A stretch of DNA of 64,000 bases from Roseateles chitinivorans. GTDB taxonomy: Bacteria > Pseudomonadota > Gammaproteobacteria > Burkholderiales > Burkholderiaceae_C. A program made the position numbers and the translations under genes. This document shows positions 29,988 to 39,004 of the stretch, piece by piece. Location of the stretch: contig NZ_PEOG01000006.1 in NCBI RefSeq assembly GCF_002761755.1, positions 62,001 through 126,000 on the forward strand, read 5' to 3'. The first letter of the stretch is position 1. The number at the start of each line of letters is the position of its first letter. The notes beneath the pieces are model-generated. The model was given only the letters and a program-made list of their open reading frames with translations. It ran no database searches and was not told the DNA's origin.

Positions 29988-31211
29988 TCAGGCGCGAACC
30001 GCGCGCAGGCCCATCGCGAAGGCCTTGAGTTCGGCGATGCCGCTTTCTTCGGCCTTGCGACACCACGCCTGGAGGTCATGCACCAGTTGCTCGGCCGACA
30101 CGTTCGTGCGAGTCCACAGCTGACGCAGTTCCTCGCGCATGGTGACCAGCTTGTCCAGCACCGGGCTCGCGGCGCGAGCCCCATCCAGCTGCGCCTGGAA
30201 GACCGCGGGGATCTTTTCGGCATCACGGTGGAGCCAGCGCTTGGCCAGCTTGAACTGGTGGAACTTGACGCTGTGCTGCTCGCCGGCCGCCTTGAGCTTG
30301 GCCAATTCATCCTTGCAAGCGCCACGCAGACCGCGGGCATAACGCGCCATCACCTCATAGCGATTGGCGATGATGGCTTCCAGCGTGTCCTTGTCCGCGA
30401 CGGCCTTGATCTCGCCGGTCTTCATCTGCGGCGCGGTCTTGCGGACCTTTGCCCAACCGATCATCTCCATCGCACGGATGTAGCCCCAGCCGATGTCGAA
30501 TTCGAACGGCTTGACCGAGAACTTCGCCGACGTCGGATAGGTGTGGTGGTTGTTGTGCAATTCCTCGCCACCAATGATCAGGCCCCACGGGGAGACATTG
30601 GTCGACGCGTCGGTCGCCTCGAAATTGCGATAACCCCAGTAGTGGCCGGCGCCGTTGATCACACCGGCCGCCCAGAACGGGATCCAGACCATCTGGACGG
30701 CCCACACCGCCAGACCGACCACGCCGAACAGCGCCAGGTCGATGATCATCATCAGCGACACGCCCCAGACCGAGCGTCCACTGTAGACATGACGCTCCAT
30801 CCAGTCGTCCGGCACGCCGTGGCTGAACTTCTTGATGGTTTCCTCGTTCTTGGCTTCGGCGCGGTACAGCTCGGCGCCCCGGGTCATCACCGTCTTGATG
30901 CCACGGGTGACCGGACTGTGCGGATCTTCCTCGGTCTCGCACTTGGCGTGGTGCTTGCGGTGGATGGCGACCCACTCGCGCGTGACCATGCCGGTGGTCA
31001 GCCACAGCCAGAAGCGGAAGAAGTGCGACGGGATCGGCCCCAGGTCGAGCGCGCGGTGCGCCTGGGCGCGGTGCAGGAAGATCGTCACCCCGGCGATGGT
31101 GATATGCGTCACCACCAGCGTGAAGACCACGATCTGCCACCAGCTGGCGCCGGTGAAGCCGTCGATCATCCAGTTCAGGACGGCATCGTGCACAGACATC
31201 AATACGTTCAT
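29988..31211 (-). CDS. Membrane fatty acid desaturase (acyl-CoA/acyl-lipid delta-9 type)
   Basis: A 407-residue integral membrane di-iron desaturase. Three histidine boxes are visible: HRAQAH (47-52), HRKHH (84-88) and HNNHH (219-223). Hydrophobic helices lie at about 25-45, 64-77 and 150-190. It introduces a double bond in acyl chains, adjusting membrane fluidity. After about residue 250 comes a long, soluble, Lys/Arg/Leu-rich helical region of some 150 residues, longer than in minimal desaturases. A fatty acid desaturase of this build is common in betaproteobacteria. Regiospecificity is inferred from family resemblance. Confidence 0.9.
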   Translation of the reverse strand: MNVLMSVHDAVLNWMIDGFTGASWWQIVVFTLVVTHITIAGVTIFLHRAQAHRALDLGPIPSHFFRFWLWLTTGMVTREWVAIHRKHHAKCETEEDPHSPVTRGIKTVMTRGAELYRAEAKNEETIKKFSHGVPDDWMERHVYSGRSVWGVSLMMIIDLALFGVVGLAVWAVQMVWIPFWAAGVINGAGHYWGYRNFEATDASTNVSPWGLIIGGEELHNNHHTYPTSAKFSVKPFEFDIGWGYIRAMEMIGWAKVRKTAPQMKTGEIKAVADKDTLEAIIANRYEVMARYARGLRGACKDELAKLKAAGEQHSVKFHQFKLAKRWLHRDAEKIPAVFQAQLDGARAASPVLDKLVTMREELRQLWTRTNVSAEQLVHDLQAWCRKAEESGIAELKAFAMGLRAVRA

Positions 31212-31260
31212 TCGGTCCTAACCCTGCTCGCGAGGAGCCAGTTGTCCACAGGAAGCCACG

Positions 31261-31266
31261 ATTGTA
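31261..31266 (-). promoter_or_regulatory. Possible -10 element of the desaturase gene
   Basis: On the minus strand TACAAT lies 50 bases before the desaturase start. A -35 box is not clear. Confidence 0.3.
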
Positions 31267-31458
31267 GGCGAGGCCCTCTAGAAATCGCCCAAATCAGACC
31301 GGCTTTCCCCCCTGCTTTTGACGCACCAGGGCTGAAGAGCCCGAGATCGTGATCCATCGAACGAACCGAAGGGTGACCGACTGCGAACAATCCGAGCAGC
31401 CGGCCTACCCTGTCTCGGCAACCAGTTCGTTATAAGAATTTCTACGCGAGCAAGCCGC

Positions 31459-32727
31459 TCACTTCTTGCGTTCCCACACGGCGGCGAAGAAGCCGTCGCT
31501 GTGGTGGCGGTGCGGCCACAGACGCAGATAGCCGTTATCGGACAGCGCCTTTGCCTGCTCGGCATCGACCTGCGCATGGGCCAGGACCTCCTGGGCCGGT
31601 TGCAGTGTGAAATCGGGATGGGCTTCGGCGAAAACCTGGGCGACGGCCTCGTTCTCGGCGTCCAGCAGCGAGCAGGTCGCATAGACCAGTCGGCCGCCCG
31701 GCTTGAGCAGGCGGGCGGCGCTGTTCAGGATCGCCACCTGCTTGTCGTGCAGTTCCTTGACGCTGTCCGGCGACTGGCGCCACTTCAGGTCGGGATTGCG
31801 GCGCAAGGTACCCAGGCCCGAACACGGCGCGTCGACCAGCACCCGGTCGATCTTGCCGGCCAGACGCTTGATCCGGTCGTCGCGCTCATTGCTGATCTGG
31901 ACCGGATAGACATTGGACAGCCCGCTGCGCGCCAGGCGCGGCTTGAGCTTGTCGAGCCGGTGCCCCGAGACGTCGAAGGCATACAGCCGGCCGGTGTTGC
32001 GCATCGCGGCGCCCAACGCCAGCGTCTTGCCGCCGGCGCCGGCGCAGAAGTCGACCACCATCTCGCCGCGCTTGGCCTCGGTCAGCAGCGAAAGCAACTG
32101 GCTACCCTCGTCCTGGACCTCGACCTGCCCGCTCGTGAAGACATCCAGCTTCTGCAGCGCGGGCTTGCCTTCCAGGCGCAGGCCCCACGGCGAATAGGGT
32201 GTCGGCGTCGAATTGAAGCCCTTGTCCTTCAACGCGGCCTGCACGTCCTCGCGCTTGGCCTTGAGCAGGTTCACGCGCAGGTCCAGCGGCGCCGCCGTGT
32301 TGACGGCGTCGGCCAGTTGCCAGAACTGCTCCTCGCCCAGGCGCGCCTTCAGCGGCTCGACCAGCCAGTCAGGCAGGTTGTGGCGCAGCTTCTCCGGCAG
32401 CTTGGCGCGATCGATGGACCCCACCTGCTTGAGCCACTGCTGCTCCTCCTCCTTGAGCGCGCCGCGCAGGAAGGCCTCGTTGCCGGCCCAGGCGAGGATC
32501 GCCAGGCGCCGCGCCATCGGACCGCGGCCGGACTGGGCCAGGTGCTGCAACATCGGGCGCTGGCGCAGCACGGCGTAGGCGGTTTCGGCGATGGTGTGGC
32601 GCTCGCGCTGGCCGAGGGACTTGTTGGCGCGGAAGAAGTCGGAGACCAGGGCGTCGGCCGGCTTGTCGAACAGCAGCAGGCTGTCCACGAGTTCGGCGCA
32701 GAGTTCGAGAAGGGCATTAGGATGCAT
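31459..32727 (-). CDS. RsmB/NOP family rRNA cytosine-C5 methyltransferase
   Basis: A 422-residue SAM-dependent RNA m5C methyltransferase. Seen: an N-terminal NusB-like helical part (about 1-150, with RANKSLGQRERHTIAETAYA), the SAM-binding VVDFCAGAGGKTLALGAAM, motif IV DAPCSGLGTLRRNPDLKW, and the catalytic motif VI YATCSLLDAENEAV. The two cysteines in PC and TC are the release and nucleophile residues. The likely target is 16S rRNA, but the exact site is not determined; it may not be RsmB itself. The ATG at 32727 is preferred since upstream in-frame sequence overlaps the divergent DUF1653 gene. Confidence 0.88.
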   Translation of the reverse strand: MHPNALLELCAELVDSLLLFDKPADALVSDFFRANKSLGQRERHTIAETAYAVLRQRPMLQHLAQSGRGPMARRLAILAWAGNEAFLRGALKEEEQQWLKQVGSIDRAKLPEKLRHNLPDWLVEPLKARLGEEQFWQLADAVNTAAPLDLRVNLLKAKREDVQAALKDKGFNSTPTPYSPWGLRLEGKPALQKLDVFTSGQVEVQDEGSQLLSLLTEAKRGEMVVDFCAGAGGKTLALGAAMRNTGRLYAFDVSGHRLDKLKPRLARSGLSNVYPVQISNERDDRIKRLAGKIDRVLVDAPCSGLGTLRRNPDLKWRQSPDSVKELHDKQVAILNSAARLLKPGGRLVYATCSLLDAENEAVAQVFAEAHPDFTLQPAQEVLAHAQVDAEQAKALSDNGYLRLWPHRHHSDGFFAAVWERKK

Positions 32728-32754
32728 CGCCGGATTATCCCCGAGCCTTCCCGC

Positions 32755-33057
32755 ATGAGCGACGCCACGCCCTCCCCCCGTCCCAGCGCCGCGCCCGTCG
32801 CGGCCTCCCCCGGCCATGGCGCCGGCGACCCGCTCGCCCCGCTGCCCGAGGCGCCGCCCGGACGCTACCGCCACTACAAGGGCGGCGAGTACGAGGTCCG
32901 CGGCGTCGTGCGCCACAGCGAGACGCTGGAACCGCTGGTGCTCTACCAGCCGCGGTACGGCGACTCGGGTCTATGGGTCCGACCCTACGACATGTTCTTC
33001 GGCACCGTCGAGGTCGACGGCCGCGCGGTGCCCCGCTTCGCCCGGATCGGCGACTGA
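32755..33057 (+). CDS. DUF1653 domain-containing protein
   Basis: A 100-residue protein. After a Pro/Ala/Ser-rich leader of about 30 residues comes the DUF1653 core: PPGRYRHYKGGEYEVRGVVR, then ETLEPLVLYQPRYGDSGLWV and PYDMFFGTVEVDGR. The family is small, beta-rich and of unknown function. The start (ATG at 32755) is the first after the divergent methyltransferase start, 27 bp away. DUF1345 follows 14 bp later on the same strand. Confidence 0.88.
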   Translation: MSDATPSPRPSAAPVAASPGHGAGDPLAPLPEAPPGRYRHYKGGEYEVRGVVRHSETLEPLVLYQPRYGDSGLWVRPYDMFFGTVEVDGRAVPRFARIGD

Positions 33058-33071
33058 CGGCCTCGCCCGCC

Positions 33072-33722
33072 ATGCCGCTCCTGCACCAGATCCAGCGCCG
33101 CCCGCGCCTGCTGATCGGCGCGGCGACGGGCGCGCTGCTGGCGGCCTCCTGGCCGATGGAACTGGCCTGGCACACGCGTCTGCTGCTGGGCTGGAGCGCC
33201 GGCGTCTGGACCTACCTGCTGCTCATCGGCTGGCGGATGTTCCACACCGCCGCCGAAGACATCGAGGAGCAGGCCCGCGCCGTCGCGGACAGCGTGCCGA
33301 CGGTGCTGGCGCTGGCCATCCTCGGCGGTGCCGCGAGCATGGCGGCGATCGCGTTGGAACTGGCGCAAGTCAAGGATGCCGGCCTGCTGAAGGCCTGGCC
33401 GCACCTGCTGGTGGCGTCGGCGACGCTGACCGGCTCCTGGCTGCTGCTGCCGGTCGAGTTCGGGCTGGCCTATGCCTCGATGTTCCATTGCGGGCCCAAG
33501 GCGCCCCACGGGCTGGAGTTTCCCGGCGACGAGGAGGCGCCCGATTACATCGACTTCCTCTACTTCGCCGCGACGGTGGCGGCGACCTCGCAGACCTCGG
33601 ATGTCGTCGTCAGTTCGCGGCCGATCCGGCGGCTCGTGCTGGTGCAGGCGGTTCAGGCCTTCGTGTTCAACACGGTCGTGCTGGCGCTGACGATCAACTT
33701 CCTGGCCGGGATGCTGGGCTGA
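33072..33722 (+). CDS. DUF1345 domain-containing membrane protein
   Basis: A 216-residue integral membrane protein with about five helices (LLIGAATGALLAASWPMELA, LLGWSAGVWTYLLLIGW, VLALAILGGAASMAAIALEL and others). The hallmark SMFHCGPKAPHGLEFPGDEE and DYIDFLYFAATVAATSQTSD identify DUF1345; this loop-and-helix resembles the pore region of potassium channels, but channel activity is unproven. It lies 14 bp after the DUF1653 gene and probably shares its transcript. It converges on purN. Confidence 0.88.
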   Translation: MPLLHQIQRRPRLLIGAATGALLAASWPMELAWHTRLLLGWSAGVWTYLLLIGWRMFHTAAEDIEEQARAVADSVPTVLALAILGGAASMAAIALELAQVKDAGLLKAWPHLLVASATLTGSWLLLPVEFGLAYASMFHCGPKAPHGLEFPGDEEAPDYIDFLYFAATVAATSQTSDVVVSSRPIRRLVLVQAVQAFVFNTVVLALTINFLAGMLG

Positions 33723-33741
33723 GCGCCCTGGCGGCCCGAGG

Positions 33742-34380
33742 TCAGCTGAACATCTGCGGCTCTCCGCCGGCATGGCGGACGCGGGCGCCCTCGACGGCCA
33801 GCCGCCCCTCGACGAACCAGCGCACCGCGCTGGGATACATGCGGTGCTCGAGCCGCAGCACCCGGGCCGCGAGCGCCGCCTCGTCGTCACCGTCCAGCAC
33901 CGGCACGACCGCCTGGGCGACGATCGGTCCATGGTCCAGCTCCGCGGTCACGAAGTGGACCGTCGCGCCGGCCACGCGACAGCCGGCCTCGATGGCGCGC
34001 TGATGCGTGTGCAAGCCGGGGAAGGCCGGCAGCAGTGACGGGTGGATGTTGAGCATCCGTCCCGCGTAGTGGGCGGTGAAGCCTGGTGTCAGGATGCGCA
34101 TGAAGCCGGCGAGCACGACCAGGTCGGGACTGAAGCCATCGATGACGCGCTGCAGTTCGGCGTCGAATGCGACGCGCGCCGCGTCGCCCTTGCCGAAGGC
34201 CTTGTGGTCGACGACCGCGGTGGGCACGCCGTGCGCCTGCGCGAAGGCCAGTCCGGCGGCGTCCGGCCGGTTGCTGATCACCGCGGCGATGCGCGCCGGC
34301 CAGCCGCCGGCGGCGCAGGCCTGCACGATGGCTTCCATGTTGGAGCCGCGGCCGGAGATCAGGATCACGATGTGCTTCAT
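33742..34380 (-). CDS. purN: Phosphoribosylglycinamide formyltransferase (GAR transformylase)
   Basis: A 212-residue PurN that transfers a formyl group from 10-formyl-tetrahydrofolate to GAR in purine synthesis. Seen: MKHIVILISGRGSNMEAIVQ (phosphate-binding), LAGFMRIL, LNIHPSLLPAFPGLHTHQRA with catalytic Asn and His, and VTAELDHGPIVAQAVVPV with the catalytic Asp. Length is normal. The ATG at 34380 is the conserved start. It is divergent from trpS. Confidence 0.95.
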   Translation of the reverse strand: MKHIVILISGRGSNMEAIVQACAAGGWPARIAAVISNRPDAAGLAFAQAHGVPTAVVDHKAFGKGDAARVAFDAELQRVIDGFSPDLVVLAGFMRILTPGFTAHYAGRMLNIHPSLLPAFPGLHTHQRAIEAGCRVAGATVHFVTAELDHGPIVAQAVVPVLDGDDEAALAARVLRLEHRMYPSAVRWFVEGRLAVEGARVRHAGGEPQMFS

Positions 34381-34440
34381 GGGCCGGCAGTGTAGCCAAG
34401 GGCATCGGCATGAATGGCCGCCGCGCGGGCCGTGCCTCCC

Positions 34441-34446
34441 TACAAT
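34441..34446 (+). promoter_or_regulatory. Possible -10 element of trpS
   Basis: TACAAT is 88 bp before the trpS start codon in the purN/trpS divergent spacer. No obvious -35 box. Confidence 0.35.
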
Positions 34447-34534
34447 CGCCCTCCCGCCGCCCCGCCGGACGCAGCCTGCCCCGCCTCGAGGCGCGGCTGC
34501 CGCGCACGGTGCGGCCACCGCCCAGCCCGCCGCC

Positions 34535-35551
34535 ATGACCGACCATCCGCCTTCCTTCCCGCGCCAGCGCGTGCTCTCCGGCATGCGCCCGACCGGCGCG
34601 CTGCACCTCGGCCATTACCACGGCGCCCTGAAGAACTGGGTGCGGCTGCAGGCGGCCTACGACTGCTTCTTCTTCGTCGCCGACTGGCATGCGCTGACCA
34701 CCCATTACCAGCACCGCGAAGGCCTCGAGCAGAGCGTCTACGACATGGTCGTGGACTGGCTGGCCGCCGGCATCGACCCGGCGCAGGCGACGCTGTTCAT
34801 CCAGAGCCGCATGCCGGAACACGCCGAGCTGTTCACGCTGCTGGCGATGAGCACGCCATCGAGCTGGCTCGAGCGCATGCCCAGCTACAAGGACCTGGTG
34901 GCCGAGAACCGCGAACTGGCCACCTACGGCTTCCTCGGTTATCCGCTGCTGCAGGCGGCGGACATCCTGATCTACAAGGCGGCCTTCGTCCCGGTCGGCG
35001 AGGACCAGGCGCCGCATGTGGAGGTGACGCGCGAGGTCGCGCGCCGCTTCAATCACCTCTACCGCCAGCAGGCGGCGCCGCTGTTCCCGGAGCCGCAGGC
35101 CCTGCTGACCGAGACCTCGCGCCTGCCCGGCCTCGACGGCCGCAAGATGAGCAAGACCCACGGCAACGCGATCGCGATGCGTGACGCGCCGGAGGTCGTC
35201 GCCGAGAAGGTGCGCACGATGCAGACCGACCCGCAGCGGGTGCGCCGCGGTGACCCGGGCGAACCCGAGCGCTGCCCGGTCTGGGCGCTGCACAAGGTCT
35301 ATGCCGACAGTGACACCCGTGCCTGGGTGGAGTCGGGCTGCCGCAGCGCCGGCATCGGTTGCCTGGACTGCAAGCAGCCGCTGATCGAGGCGATCCATGA
35401 CGAGCAGGCGCCGTGGCGCGAGCGTGCCGATGAATTGCTGGCCGATCCGAAGAAGGTCCACTGGATCGTCGAGGTCGGCACGGAACGTGCCCGTGCAGTG
35501 GCGCGCAAGACGCTGCGCGAGGTGCGCGGCGCGATGGGCATCGACTATTGA
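34535..35551 (+). CDS. trpS: Tryptophanyl-tRNA synthetase
   Basis: A 338-residue class I aminoacyl-tRNA synthetase that charges tRNA-Trp. Seen: RVLSGMRPTGALHLGHYHGA (HIGH-like motif), FVADWHALTTHYQ, GYPLLQAADILIYKA, PVGEDQAPHVEVTRE, and LDGRKMSKTHGNAI (KMSKS-like). The C-terminal part includes CLDCKQPLIEAI, marking the variant with a Cys-containing insertion. The ATG at 34535 is taken as the first start before the motif; length is normal. The following gene begins 1 bp after its stop. Confidence 0.96.
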   Translation: MTDHPPSFPRQRVLSGMRPTGALHLGHYHGALKNWVRLQAAYDCFFFVADWHALTTHYQHREGLEQSVYDMVVDWLAAGIDPAQATLFIQSRMPEHAELFTLLAMSTPSSWLERMPSYKDLVAENRELATYGFLGYPLLQAADILIYKAAFVPVGEDQAPHVEVTREVARRFNHLYRQQAAPLFPEPQALLTETSRLPGLDGRKMSKTHGNAIAMRDAPEVVAEKVRTMQTDPQRVRRGDPGEPERCPVWALHKVYADSDTRAWVESGCRSAGIGCLDCKQPLIEAIHDEQAPWRERADELLADPKKVHWIVEVGTERARAVARKTLREVRGAMGIDY

Positions 35552-35552
35552 G

Positions 35553-36032
35553 ATGGCCGAGATGGCTGGCATCCACATCACCGACATCGAATCCGCCATC
35601 AACTGGTGGCGCCAGCGCGCGCCGGGCGACGGCGTGTCGCTCGGCCCCGAGCTGCGCGCGCTGGCCGAGGTCTACGCGCTGATGGTCTTCCACCACGAGG
35701 CCGAGTGCGACGAGGACTCGATGCCCGGCCAGGCGCTCCAGGCCTGGCTGCGCTGGTACGACACGACACCGGACGCGCCCTGCATCGCGATCTGCTCGAC
35801 CAGCCAGGGCGACGAACTCTGCAAGGGCTGCGGCCGCAGCTTCGACGAGGTCCAGAACTGGCCGGTGTTCACACCCGGCGAGAAGCGGGCGACCTGGCGG
35901 CGGATCACGCTCGAGGGCACGGCCTGGCGCTTCAACCGCTATGCGGAGCGGGCCATCGAGCTGCGGGGCGAAGCGCCCCCGCCCAATCCGGACGCGGCTG
36001 AGCGGGCCGCGCCCCCCAGGGAGTCCGCTTGA
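35553..36032 (+). CDS. DUF3717 plus DUF1289 two-domain protein
   Basis: A 159-residue protein. The N-terminal part (ITDIESAINWWRQRAPGDG, then LGPELRALAEVYALMVFHHE) is DUF3717-like. The middle part, CIAICSTSQGDELCKGCGRS then FDEVQNWPVF, is a DUF1289 unit with four cysteines that could bind metal or an iron-sulfur cluster. The C-terminus is Pro/Ala/Glu-rich. Neither domain has an established function. A second ATG lies at 35562. It sits 1 bp after trpS and overlaps the MATE gene start by 4 bp, so all three are probably one transcript. Confidence 0.82.
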   Translation: MAEMAGIHITDIESAINWWRQRAPGDGVSLGPELRALAEVYALMVFHHEAECDEDSMPGQALQAWLRWYDTTPDAPCIAICSTSQGDELCKGCGRSFDEVQNWPVFTPGEKRATWRRITLEGTAWRFNRYAERAIELRGEAPPPNPDAAERAAPPRESA

Positions 36033-37441
36033 CCGACGCGGCGAATGCCGGCGCACGCTTGGCCCTGGGCGGAAGGCTCGAGAGCCTGCGCCAGATCCTG
36101 CCGCTGGCCTGGCCGGTGTTCATCGGCCAACTGGCGGTGCTCGCCTACTCCACCATCGACACCTTGCTGGTCGCGCGGCATTCCGCGGTCGACCTGGCGG
36201 CGCTGGCGGTGGGCTCCGCGGTCTACACCTCGGTGTTCGTGGGCTTGATGGGCGTGGTGCTGGCGATCTCGCCGGTGGCCGGGCAGCTCTTCGGCGCCAG
36301 GCGCATGGCCGAGGCCGGCGACAGCCTGCACCAGGCCGCCTGGCTGGCGCTCGCGCTGACGGTCGTGGGCGAGTTGATCCTGTGGTTCCCGCACCCCTTC
36401 CTGGCGATCTCGCAGGTCAGCCCGGAGATCGCCGCCAAGGTGCGGGACTACTTGCGCATGCTGGGCATCGCGCTGCCGGCCGCGCTGCTGTTCACGGCCT
36501 ATCGCGGCTTCAACACCGCGGTGTCTCGGCCAAAGGCGGTGATGGCGCTGCAGATCGGCGGGCTGCTGCTGAAGCTGCCGGCCAGTGCGCTGCTGATCGC
36601 CGGCTTCTCGGTCGGACCGCTCCAGGTGCCGCCGCTGGGCGCGGTGGGCTGCGCGATCGCGACGGCGATCGTGATGTGGAGCCAGCTGCTGATCGCACTC
36701 GCGGTGCTCAAGCGCGATACGTTCTATGCGCCGTTCGGATTTGCCGGGGCGGGGCTGCACCGGCCGCGGCGGGCGACGCTGGTCCGGCTCGTCAAGCTCG
36801 GCGTGCCGATGGGGGCTTCGGTGCTGATCGAGGTCACCGGCTTCACCTTCATGGCGATCTTCATCGCGCGGCTGGGGACCACGCCGGTGGCCGGCCACCA
36901 GCTCTGCGCCAACCTGGTCGCGATGATGTTCATGCTGCCGCTGGCGCAGGCCAACGCCTGCAGCACCCTGGTGGCCCAGGCGCTTGGCGCCCGCGACTAC
37001 GCGGCGGCGCGACGGCTCGGCTGGCACGGCCTGGAGATCGCGCTGGCCATCGCCTTCGTGCTGGGCGGCGTGATCTTCTCGCTGCGGGAGCAGGTCCTGG
37101 GGCTCTACACCCGCGACGCGGCCATCATCGCCGCGGCGCTGCCGCTGCTGGGCTGGCTGTGGTTGTTCCATGTGTCCGACGCCGCACAGACCGTCGCCGC
37201 CTTCGTGCTGCGCGCCCATCACATCGCGACGGCGCCAATGCTGATCTACGCCTTCGCGATCTGGGGGCTCGGACTGGGCGGCGGCTACTGGCTCGTTTTC
37301 GGCGAGCATGCCGCCGAGCTGCCGGCCCTCATGCAAGGCGCCATGGGCTTCTGGAGCGCGGCATCGGTGGGACTGGCGGCGGCGGCGATCGGACTGGGCG
37401 CGCTGCTGGCATTGGTGCATCGGCGCGAGATCCGCGACTAG
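36029..37441 (+). CDS. MATE family efflux transporter (NorM-like)
   Basis: A 470-residue inner-membrane antiporter with about 12 helices, expelling cationic compounds in exchange for Na+ or H+. Seen: ILPLAWPVFIGQLAVLAYST, TLLVARHSAVDLAALAVGSA, SPVAGQLFGARR, TAYRGFNTAVSRPKAVMALQ and GVPMGASVLIEVTGFTFMAI, the typical repeats of the NorM group. The start is the TTG at 36029, overlapping the previous stop (TTGA) and preceded by AGGGAG. The drug or metabolite exported is unknown. It converges on the histidine kinase gene. Confidence 0.92.
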   Translation: MTDAANAGARLALGGRLESLRQILPLAWPVFIGQLAVLAYSTIDTLLVARHSAVDLAALAVGSAVYTSVFVGLMGVVLAISPVAGQLFGARRMAEAGDSLHQAAWLALALTVVGELILWFPHPFLAISQVSPEIAAKVRDYLRMLGIALPAALLFTAYRGFNTAVSRPKAVMALQIGGLLLKLPASALLIAGFSVGPLQVPPLGAVGCAIATAIVMWSQLLIALAVLKRDTFYAPFGFAGAGLHRPRRATLVRLVKLGVPMGASVLIEVTGFTFMAIFIARLGTTPVAGHQLCANLVAMMFMLPLAQANACSTLVAQALGARDYAAARRLGWHGLEIALAIAFVLGGVIFSLREQVLGLYTRDAAIIAAALPLLGWLWLFHVSDAAQTVAAFVLRAHHIATAPMLIYAFAIWGLGLGGGYWLVFGEHAAELPALMQGAMGFWSAASVGLAAAAIGLGALLALVHRREIRD

Positions 37442-37489
37442 CGCGCGTCCCGGTAGCGAGGCGGAGCCGGCCGGCGCCGAGGCCCCCGC

Positions 37490-39004
37490 CTAAGCTGCAT
37501 TCAGCGGCAGCGTGATCACGAAGCAGCTGCCGCCGCCCTCCCGGGCGTCGCAGCGCACCGTGCCCTGGTGAGCCGTGGCGATCTGCTTGACGAGGTTCAG
37601 GCCCAGGCCGACGCCACCGGACACCTCGGCATGGCCCGGCAGGCGGAAGAAGGCTTCGAAGATCCGTTCCCGCATCGGTTCGGGCACGCCCGGGCCGCGG
37701 TCGCAGACCTGCAGCTCGATGCGGTCCTGGCCGGATCGTCGCACCTTCAGCTCGACCACCGGTCCGCCATAACGGCGCGCGTTCTCGAGCAGGTTGCGCA
37801 GCGCGCGACGCAACAGGCGGTCATCCCCCCTGAGGGTCAATTGGCCGATGCCGTCCTCGACCTCCAGTTCGGCGCCTCCCTGCGCGGCCGATTCGGCGGC
37901 AATCGCCAGCAGGTCCACCGGCTCGAGCCGCAGCGACTGCGCGCCGCCTTCGAGACGGCTGGCCAGCAGCACTTCCTCGACCAGCGCATCCAGCTCGGCG
38001 ATGTTGGTGTTGATCTCCTGGCCCAGCCGCGCGCGCTGCGCCGGCGAAGCGTCGTCCAGCATCGAGAACGCCATCTTCAGCCGCGCCAGCGGCGAGCGCA
38101 GCTCATGGCTGGCATTGGCCAGCAGGCTCTTGTGGGAGCGCAGCAGGGTCTCGATCTGCTCGGCGGCGCGGTTGAAGCTGGTGGCCAGCGCGGCGACCTC
38201 GTCCTTGCCGTTGTCCTGCACCCGGAAGCTCAGGTCCCCCGAGCCGAATTGCTCGACGCCGGACTTCAGCGATTCGAGCCGCCGCGTGAGCCGGCGCACG
38301 ACCGGATAGGCACCGCCGGCCACCGCCAGGAACAGCACCGCGAGCAACACGGCCAGCGCCTCGCCGCTGGGGCGCGGCACCCAGCCGGGCACCCAGGAGG
38401 CGGCGCTCTCCTCGCGTCGCTGCTGCTCGAGCCGGTCCAGCATCCGCTGGCGCGTCTGGTCCATCTCGGGCCGGCCTTCCCGGCGCGCGGGATCCCGCCA
38501 CTCGGGCGGCGGACCATCGACGAAGGGATCGCGGCGCTCGCGGAAGACGCGGCGGGGGCTGCTCGCGGCGCGCGCCTCGGCCTCGAGCTTGTCCTGCCCC
38601 ATCGGACCGGATGCGCCGGGCGGCCGCGCCAGGCGCAGGAACAGCAGATGACGGCCGTCGTCCAGGGGCACCCGCTGCACCCGCGAACCCGGCAGGTCCT
38701 CGCGCCGCTCGAACAGCGGCGAGGCGCCGATGCGGTGCCCGCGCGCATCTTCCAGCGCCAGCGCCATGCGCAGGCGCTGTCCCCAGTCCTCGACGGCATC
38801 GGCCTGTTCGTCGACCGATGCGGTCGAAGGGGGCAAGGCGCGCTGCACCAGCACCGCCAGCGCCACCAGCCGCTCGGAAGCCGCCTGCTCGAAGGTGCCG
38901 CGCTCCTGCTCGATGCGCCCCTGGAACAGCCAGGCCGAGCCGAGCGCGAACGCCAGCAGCACCACCACGACGGTGACGTAGATCCGGAGGTACAGCGCCT
39001 TCAC
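37490..39004 (-). CDS. Sensor histidine kinase (CpxA/RstB-like)
   Basis: A 504-residue membrane kinase: helix 1 at about 7-27, a periplasmic region of about 190 residues that is Arg/Pro/Glu-rich, helix 2 at about 215-238, HAMP, then the dimerisation domain with ANASHELRSPLARLKM (phospho-accepting His300) and an ATPase domain (NLLENARRYGG, DRGPGVPEPMRERIFEAFFR, GVGLGLNLVKQIATAHQG). It starts with GTG directly after the response regulator stop (TAAGTG). Upstream in the same direction lie the regulator and a Spy/CpxP-like protein, a CpxPRA-type order. The stimulus is probably envelope or protein-folding stress (inference). Confidence 0.93.
   Translation of the reverse strand: MKALYLRIYVTVVVVLLAFALGSAWLFQGRIEQERGTFEQAASERLVALAVLVQRALPPSTASVDEQADAVEDWGQRLRMALALEDARGHRIGASPLFERREDLPGSRVQRVPLDDGRHLLFLRLARPPGASGPMGQDKLEAEARAASSPRRVFRERRDPFVDGPPPEWRDPARREGRPEMDQTRQRMLDRLEQQRREESAASWVPGWVPRPSGEALAVLLAVLFLAVAGGAYPVVRRLTRRLESLKSGVEQFGSGDLSFRVQDNGKDEVAALATSFNRAAEQIETLLRSHKSLLANASHELRSPLARLKMAFSMLDDASPAQRARLGQEINTNIAELDALVEEVLLASRLEGGAQSLRLEPVDLLAIAAESAAQGGAELEVEDGIGQLTLRGDDRLLRRALRNLLENARRYGGPVVELKVRRSGQDRIELQVCDRGPGVPEPMRERIFEAFFRLPGHAEVSGGVGLGLNLVKQIATAHQGTVRCDAREGGGSCFVITLPLNAA

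Noticed and set aside
31242..31250. TTGTCCACA, a DnaA-box-like sequence upstream of the desaturase gene
   Set aside because: A single match without clustering, AT-rich unwinding region or origin genes nearby; expected by chance in a 64-kb window.
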